From positions 1 to 10,392 of the forward strand of contig JAJYAX010000020.1 in the NCBI GenBank assembly GCA_021779275.1: DNA of 10,392 nt. The letters are read 5' to 3'. This DNA comes from Deltaproteobacteria bacterium (lineage in GTDB: Bacteria; Desulfobacterota; Desulfobulbia; Desulfobulbales; Desulfocapsaceae). Position 1 is the stretch's first letter. Every line of letters starts with the position of its first letter. This document shows, one piece after another, positions 6,111 to 10,392 of this stretch. Below the pieces are notes generated by a model. It was not told where the DNA came from, did no database searches, and saw only the letters and a list, made by a program, of their open reading frames with translations. The translations under genes were made by a program, and so were the position numbers.

Positions 6111-8129
6111 ATGGACCCAACCATGTCCTTACCTCTTGCTCAATGGGCGGTTTTTTTCTCTTTCCTCTCCGCGATTCTCCCTCTGTTGTTTCTTCGGCGG
6201 CCATATCTCCTGGTCAGAATAGCGTTTCTTTTTCTGGGCATCGCAGGCATTGCCTCGGCCTGGGCAGGAGCAACGGCGCTTTTGACAAACCATGTTGAGC
6301 AGATCATCCTCCCTCTCGGCCTCCCCTGGCTCCATGTTTTTTTACGCACAGATCCTCTCTCCGGTTTTTTCCTGTTCATTGTCGGATTAATTACTTTTAT
6401 CATAGCATGTTATGGCCCAGCCTATGTGCGGGCGCATATCGGCGGGCCATGCCCCATCGGCTGCCTGACGTTTTTCACAGGTCTCTTCGCCGGCGGGATG
6501 ATGCTCGTCCTCCTGGCCGCAGATGCCTATTCCTTTATGATCGCCTGGGAGTTCATGTCTGTCGCCAGTTATTTTCTCGTCGCCTACCAGCATGATCAAG
6601 CCGAGAATCGCTCTGCCGCCTTTATCTATCTGCTGATGGCGGTTGTGGGCGGCGCCTTTATTTTGCTCGCCTTTGGTGTTCTTGCCGGATTTTGCGGCAG
6701 CTTCAGCTTTGCGGCCATGGCGGCAGCCCAGGTAAGCCCGGCATGGTCCACCATCGCCTTTTTGCTGGCCTTCATCGGTTTCGGCATGAAAGCCGGTATC
6801 GTTCCACTACATGTCTGGCTTCCGCTGGCCCATCCTGTCGCCCCCTCGCATATCTCCGCCCTGATGTCCGGCGTCATGCTCAAGGTTGCCATTTATGGTT
6901 TCATTCGCTTTGTTTATGGTCTTTTAGGCGGCATTCAGTGGCAATGGGGAGTCCTGGTTTTACTGACCGGCGCGGCTTCAGCGGTTTTAGGGGTATTGTA
7001 CGCACTGATGCAACACGACCTGAAACGCCTGCTGGCCTATCATAGCGTGGAAAATATCGGAATAATCTACATAGGCCTCGGACTCTCCATGATCTTCCAG
7101 GCAACCGGCCATATGGAAATTGCGGCTCTGGCCTTGATCGCCGCCCTCTATCATTGCCTGAACCATGCCGTCTTCAAAAGCCTGCTCTTTTTAGGGGCAG
7201 GCGATGTGCTGCAACAAAGTCATCAGCATGACATGGAAAAGATGGGAGGCTTAATCAGAATAATGCCCGTGACCGCCGTCTGCTTTCTGGTTGGTTGTAT
7301 CAGCATCTCCGCCCTGCCTCCCTTTAATGGATTCGTCTCGGAATGGTTGACCTTTCAGGCGGCATTGCAAGGTACGGTCTTGCGAAGTGGCATTCTCAAT
7401 GCAATGATCCCGGTCGCCTCGGCCATACTTGCCCTGACGGGGGCATTGGCGGCCGCCTGTTTTGTCAAGGTGTATGGAGTTATTTTCCTGGGACGTCCGC
7501 GGAGTCTTCAGGCCGCCGGGACCCAGGAAACCTCCTTCGGCATGCGTTTTGCTCAAATCCTGCTTGCCCTCTGCTGCCTGATCTTTGGTCTCTTCCCGAC
7601 CTGGGTCGTACATGCAATCAATGTCATCCCGGCAAGGCTTTTGGGCGTCGGCCTGTCCAAGGTTGCCGACAATGGCTGGCTCTGGCTGGCTCCAGTGAGT
7701 AAACAGACGGCCTCGTACGGCGCCATCCCGGTCCTGATCGGCCTCCTGGTCAGCTGGTTTATCGTGTTTATTTTCCTCCATGACCCGCGACAAGACAATC
7801 GAATCCGCATCGCTCCGGCCTGGGATTGCGGATTCGGGCCGCTGACGCCCCGTATGCAATACACCTCTTCAGCCTTCGCCATGCCTATCCGGCGCGTCTT
7901 TTCCTTCGTCTGGTCCATATTCGAAAAGATTGAACCGGCGCGACAGGGCAAAGGCCCCCGCTATTCTCTGCAGATTACCGACTGGGTCTGGCTGATAATC
8001 TATTTACCCCTAGGCAAACTCATCCTCAAACTGGCCGAGAGAACATCCCGCATTCAAGGGGGAAATCTTCGTGTCTACCTCTCCTACTCCTTTTTCACTC
8101 TGCTGTTTCTGCTTTGGGTGATCGTGTGA
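6111..8129 (+). CDS. hyfB: HyfB-type antiporter-like membrane subunit of a group 4 hydrogenase-like complex
   Basis: This is a 672-residue, strongly hydrophobic inner-membrane protein of the NuoL/M/N proton-translocating family (proton_antipo_M), forming part of the membrane arm of formate-hydrogenlyase-like complexes. Key charged residues of the channel are present: Glu147 in AWEFMSVASYF, Lys227 in GFGMKAGIVPLHVWLP, Lys258 in SGVMLKVAIYG, and Lys356 in NHAVFKSLLFLGAG. The C-terminal part has WDCGFGPLTPRMQYT and SAFAMPIRRVF, a signature of HyfB/HycC rather than NuoL/M. The start is uncertain: in-frame ATGs lie at 6081, 6111 and 6123, none with a strong ribosome binding site. I prefer 6111, where GCGGA lies just upstream; 6081 follows a nine-T run, and an in-frame TGA at 6069 limits the frame. 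The stop overlaps the next start as GTGA. Confidence 0.92.
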   Translation: MDPTMSLPLAQWAVFFSFLSAILPLLFLRRPYLLVRIAFLFLGIAGIASAWAGATALLTNHVEQIILPLGLPWLHVFLRTDPLSGFFLFIVGLITFIIACYGPAYVRAHIGGPCPIGCLTFFTGLFAGGMMLVLLAADAYSFMIAWEFMSVASYFLVAYQHDQAENRSAAFIYLLMAVVGGAFILLAFGVLAGFCGSFSFAAMAAAQVSPAWSTIAFLLAFIGFGMKAGIVPLHVWLPLAHPVAPSHISALMSGVMLKVAIYGFIRFVYGLLGGIQWQWGVLVLLTGAASAVLGVLYALMQHDLKRLLAYHSVENIGIIYIGLGLSMIFQATGHMEIAALALIAALYHCLNHAVFKSLLFLGAGDVLQQSHQHDMEKMGGLIRIMPVTAVCFLVGCISISALPPFNGFVSEWLTFQAALQGTVLRSGILNAMIPVASAILALTGALAAACFVKVYGVIFLGRPRSLQAAGTQETSFGMRFAQILLALCCLIFGLFPTWVVHAINVIPARLLGVGLSKVADNGWLWLAPVSKQTASYGAIPVLIGLLVSWFIVFIFLHDPRQDNRIRIAPAWDCGFGPLTPRMQYTSSAFAMPIRRVFSFVWSIFEKIEPARQGKGPRYSLQITDWVWLIIYLPLGKLILKLAERTSRIQGGNLRVYLSYSFFTLLFLLWVIV

Positions 8130-9070
8130 TAGACTGGATCTTTGCATTTTTACAGACCGTCGGTTTCGTTTTCCTGGCCCCGCTTATGGCGGGCTGGGTC
8201 AAATGGCTGAAATGCAGGCTGCAGAACAGGCAGGGACCTGTCCCCTGGCAGCCGTATCGGGACCTGCTTCGACTCTCCAGAAAGCAGGTGGTATTGGCGG
8301 ATACGGCATCACCCGTCTTTCGTATTGCGCCCTATATTGTTTTCAGCGTCACTGTTGTCGCAGTCTCTGTGGTGCCGATAATTTCAGTGCAGTTGCCGAC
8401 GGCGGCCCTGGCCGACGTCATCGTGCTGGTTGGCTTCCTAGCCCTTGCCCGGTTCTTTCTGTCACTGGCGGGCATGGATATAGGCACCGCCTTCGGGGGC
8501 ATGGGGTCTTCCCGTGAGGTGACCATCTCCTCTCTTGCTGAACCGGCTCTGCTGATGGCCCTTTTCACCCTCTCGATGAACGCCTCCAGTACGAACCTGT
8601 CAATTGTCATCGCCCATCTCGTCCAGTCGCCTTTTGTGCTCTATCCATCGCTCATCTTTTCGTCCATGGGCTTTATCCTCGTGGCGATAGCCGAAACCGG
8701 GCGCATCCCCATCGACAATCCGGCGACCCATCTCGAACTCACCATGATCCATGAAGCCATGATCCTTGAGTACAGCGGTCGCCATCTTGCCATGATGGAA
8801 TGGGCCGCCATGCTCAAGCTGACCCTCTATTCCGTTTTGATTGCAAATCTGATCGTTCCCTGGGGAGTGGGCATGACACTGGCTCCAAGAGCCCTGATAA
8901 TCGGCAGCCTGAGCATAACCTGTAAGCTGGTACTGTTGGGGGGTTTTTTGGCTGTTTCCGAGACCGTACAGGCAAAGATGCGGCTCTTCCGCGCTCCACA
9001 ATACCTGGGACTGGCCTTTATTCTTTCCTTGCTCGGCATGATGAGCCATATCATCCTTGAGGTCCGCTGA
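8126..9070 (+). CDS. hyfC: HyfC-type membrane subunit (NuoH family)
   Basis: This 314-residue multi-pass membrane protein is the NuoH/HycD-like anchor that links the peripheral hydrogenase module to the antiporter-like subunits. Hallmarks are GGMGSSREVTISSLAEPAL (Glu131 in the SSRE motif) and AETGRIPIDNPATHLELTMI, followed by HEAMILEYSG (Glu210, Glu215). The latter is the conserved acidic loop at the interface with the large and small subunits. The N-terminus has WLKCRLQNRQGPVPWQPYRD, the family's amphipathic loop. I chose the GTG start at 8126, which overlaps the hyfB stop in a GTGA coupling signal; a TTG at 8114 would add four residues. The family length of about 300-320 residues is matched. 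Confidence 0.93.
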   Translation: MIDWIFAFLQTVGFVFLAPLMAGWVKWLKCRLQNRQGPVPWQPYRDLLRLSRKQVVLADTASPVFRIAPYIVFSVTVVAVSVVPIISVQLPTAALADVIVLVGFLALARFFLSLAGMDIGTAFGGMGSSREVTISSLAEPALLMALFTLSMNASSTNLSIVIAHLVQSPFVLYPSLIFSSMGFILVAIAETGRIPIDNPATHLELTMIHEAMILEYSGRHLAMMEWAAMLKLTLYSVLIANLIVPWGVGMTLAPRALIIGSLSITCKLVLLGGFLAVSETVQAKMRLFRAPQYLGLAFILSLLGMMSHIILEVR

Positions 9071-9748
9071 ATGCTTATTTACACCTTGTCATTCCCCGAA
9101 CAGGTGGTCCTGATCCTGGCCGCCCTGATCCTGTTGTCCTCTTTCATCATGCTGGCGCAGGTCCGCGTTGACAGTATGATCAACACCTTTGCCCTGCAAG
9201 GCCTGCTGTTATGTTTCGCAACGACTCTGATGGCTCTTATTTCCGGAAAATATCATCTTCTCATCTCCGCAGCCTTAACCTTATTTCTGAAGGTCTTCTT
9301 TATTCCCGGCCAGTTACGTCTCCTGATCATTCGTCTCAATATCCACCGTGAGGTGGAGGTCCTCGGCAACTCGTCGTTGATCATGCTGTTCGCCGCCGGT
9401 CTGGTGCTCTTCAGTTATTATGTCGCCCTGCCCATTCGGGCCTTATCTCTGTTGTCCACGCGGAACACCATTGCAATTTCCCTGGCTGTGGTCTTGATCG
9501 GCATGTTGATCGTCATCTCCCGCCGCAAGGCGGTCACCCAGGTTGTCGGATTTATGTCCATGGAAAACGGACTGTTTTTTGCGGCCGTAGTCTCCACATA
9601 CGGCATGCCTATGGTCGTGGAGCTGGGTGTCGCCTTTGACGTTCTCGTCGCCGCAATCCTCTTTGGCGTCTTCTTCTTTCACATCCGCACGGAAATCGGC
9701 AGTCTCGACACCGATCGCCTGAATCGTCTGACAGAGGTCGAGAAATGA
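9071..9748 (+). CDS. hyfE: HyfE-type membrane subunit
   Basis: This 225-residue hydrophobic protein matches HyfE, a subunit whose core resembles NuoK and which is typical of group 4 hydrogenases with a Hyf-type membrane arm. Visible segments include MINTFALQGLLLCFATTLMA, the cytoplasmic RRKAVTQVVGFMSMENGLFF loop with its conserved Glu in SMENG, and VELGVAFDVLVAAILFGVFF near the C-terminus. About seven hydrophobic helices can be drawn. The ATG directly follows the hyfC stop (TGA|ATG), and GAGGT at 9059-9063 lies 7 nt upstream. The stop overlaps the next start as ATGA. Length is close to the E. coli HyfE size. The gene order B-C-E skips hyfD. Confidence 0.92.
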   Translation: MLIYTLSFPEQVVLILAALILLSSFIMLAQVRVDSMINTFALQGLLLCFATTLMALISGKYHLLISAALTLFLKVFFIPGQLRLLIIRLNIHREVEVLGNSSLIMLFAAGLVLFSYYVALPIRALSLLSTRNTIAISLAVVLIGMLIVISRRKAVTQVVGFMSMENGLFFAAVVSTYGMPMVVELGVAFDVLVAAILFGVFFFHIRTEIGSLDTDRLNRLTEVEK

Positions 9749-10392
9749 CGGCGCTTGGTCTAACATTACTTTTCCCTTCTTTGGGTATCTTGCTCCTCGG
9801 TTGTATCGGCCATTGGCGGTCCGCGGGGACGGTCAATCTGTTTATCAGCATAATCACCTTTATAACCGCCCTGATTATGGCCGTTGACGTCTTCCAGCAC
9901 GGCCCCATCCTCTCCGCCGGCAAGCTGTTCTACATTGATGCGTTCAATGTCTATCTCATCTTACTGAATGCCTTCGTCGGCATGACAACAGCCGTTTTCT
10001 CAGGACCGTATATGGCCCACGAGATGAAAATCGGCCGCGTGGACGACGGCCGGATGAGATTATACTATTCAATGTATCAGGGCTTTCTCTTCACGATGCT
10101 TGTCGCCCTGTCAACCAACAATCTCGGTGTCCTCTGGGTATCCATTGAAGGGGCGACCCTGGCTACCGTCCTGCTGGTCAGCCTGTATCGCACCCGGGAA
10201 TCCATCGAGGCCGGATGGAAATATTTCATTATCTGCGGTGTAGGCATTTCCCAGGCCTTGTTTGGTACCATTCTTGTCTATTTTGCCGCTGAAAAAACGC
10301 TCTCCGGACAGGAGGAGGGATTGCTGTGGACTGTCCTCCATGAACATGCCGGACAAATGGATCCGGGGGTGATGGCCCTGGCCTTTGTTTTT
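9745..10392 (+). CDS. hyfF: HyfF-type antiporter-like membrane subunit, N-terminal part (cut by window edge)
   Basis: The open frame runs 216 codons from ATG 9745 to the window end without a stop. It is a second antiporter-like subunit, distinguished from HyfB and HyfD by HyfF signatures: FYIDAFNVYLILLNAFVGMT, then FSGPYMAHE, and STNNLGVLWVSIEGATLATV. Next comes SIEAGWKYFIICGVGISQAL, closely resembling E. coli HyfF. Channel residues Glu135 and Lys159 are present. The start overlaps the hyfE stop (ATGA), with GAGG at 9734-9737 seven nt upstream. Family members are about 480-530 residues, so less than half is visible. In relatives the large (HyfG) and small (HyfI) subunit genes follow. Confidence 0.92.
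   Translation, partial: MTALGLTLLFPSLGILLLGCIGHWRSAGTVNLFISIITFITALIMAVDVFQHGPILSAGKLFYIDAFNVYLILLNAFVGMTTAVFSGPYMAHEMKIGRVDDGRMRLYYSMYQGFLFTMLVALSTNNLGVLWVSIEGATLATVLLVSLYRTRESIEAGWKYFIICGVGISQALFGTILVYFAAEKTLSGQEEGLLWTVLHEHAGQMDPGVMALAFVF

Noticed and set aside
5993..6222. Small open frames on both strands upstream of hyfB
   Set aside because: Short, T-rich or Arg/Lys-rich translations overlapping the promoter and hyfB start, with no ribosome binding site or recognisable product.

Overview
The window looks like chromosomal DNA of an anaerobic, probably sulfate- or sulfur-metabolising member of the Desulfobacterota. This is inferred from gene content: a flavodiiron oxygen reductase close in layout to Desulfovibrio ROO, a single-cluster ferredoxin, PAS-rich sensor kinases with 'ERT' coiled coils, and a Hyf-type membrane complex. 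No rRNA, tRNA, CRISPR array, transposase or phage gene was seen.

Left part (1-3154). On the minus strand lie the N-terminal 287 codons of uvrB, cut by the window edge, and a small [4Fe-4S] ferredoxin gene. Divergent from the ferredoxin, after a 241-bp AT-rich intergenic region, lies a flavodiiron protein gene (fprA/roo type) with a TTG start and a good ribosome binding site. It is followed by an 8-bp hairpin and an unrecognised 160-residue gene. Ferredoxin and flavodiiron protein together suggest defence against oxygen (or NO), with the ferredoxin as a possible electron source. The intergenic region carries three copies of one 9-bp motif in alternating orientation, which could form mutually exclusive hairpins.

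Middle part (about 3199-5856, minus strand). This is a decayed signalling locus. In transcription order it holds a PAS-PAS-histidine kinase that has lost its 5' end, has an amber codon seven codons after the phospho-acceptor His, and is frameshifted just before the G2 box. Next comes a response regulator whose receiver is intact but whose coiled-coil tail runs out of register into the next gene. Then comes a short exported protein with a DCAD motif, and finally the frameshifted tail of another sensor protein. The 5' breakpoint of the kinase coincides with one arm of a 77-bp segment with nested inverted repeats.

Right part (6111-10392, plus strand). Four tightly packed genes encode the membrane arm of a group 4 [NiFe]-hydrogenase-like complex in the order hyfB-hyfC-hyfE-hyfF, the last cut by the window edge. 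Stops and starts overlap or abut (GTGA, TGA/ATG, ATGA), so this is one operon. hyfA and hyfD are absent from the visible part. The subunits that would decide between a true hydrogenase and a related non-hydrogenase complex (large and small subunits, HyfG/HyfI type) would lie beyond the right edge.
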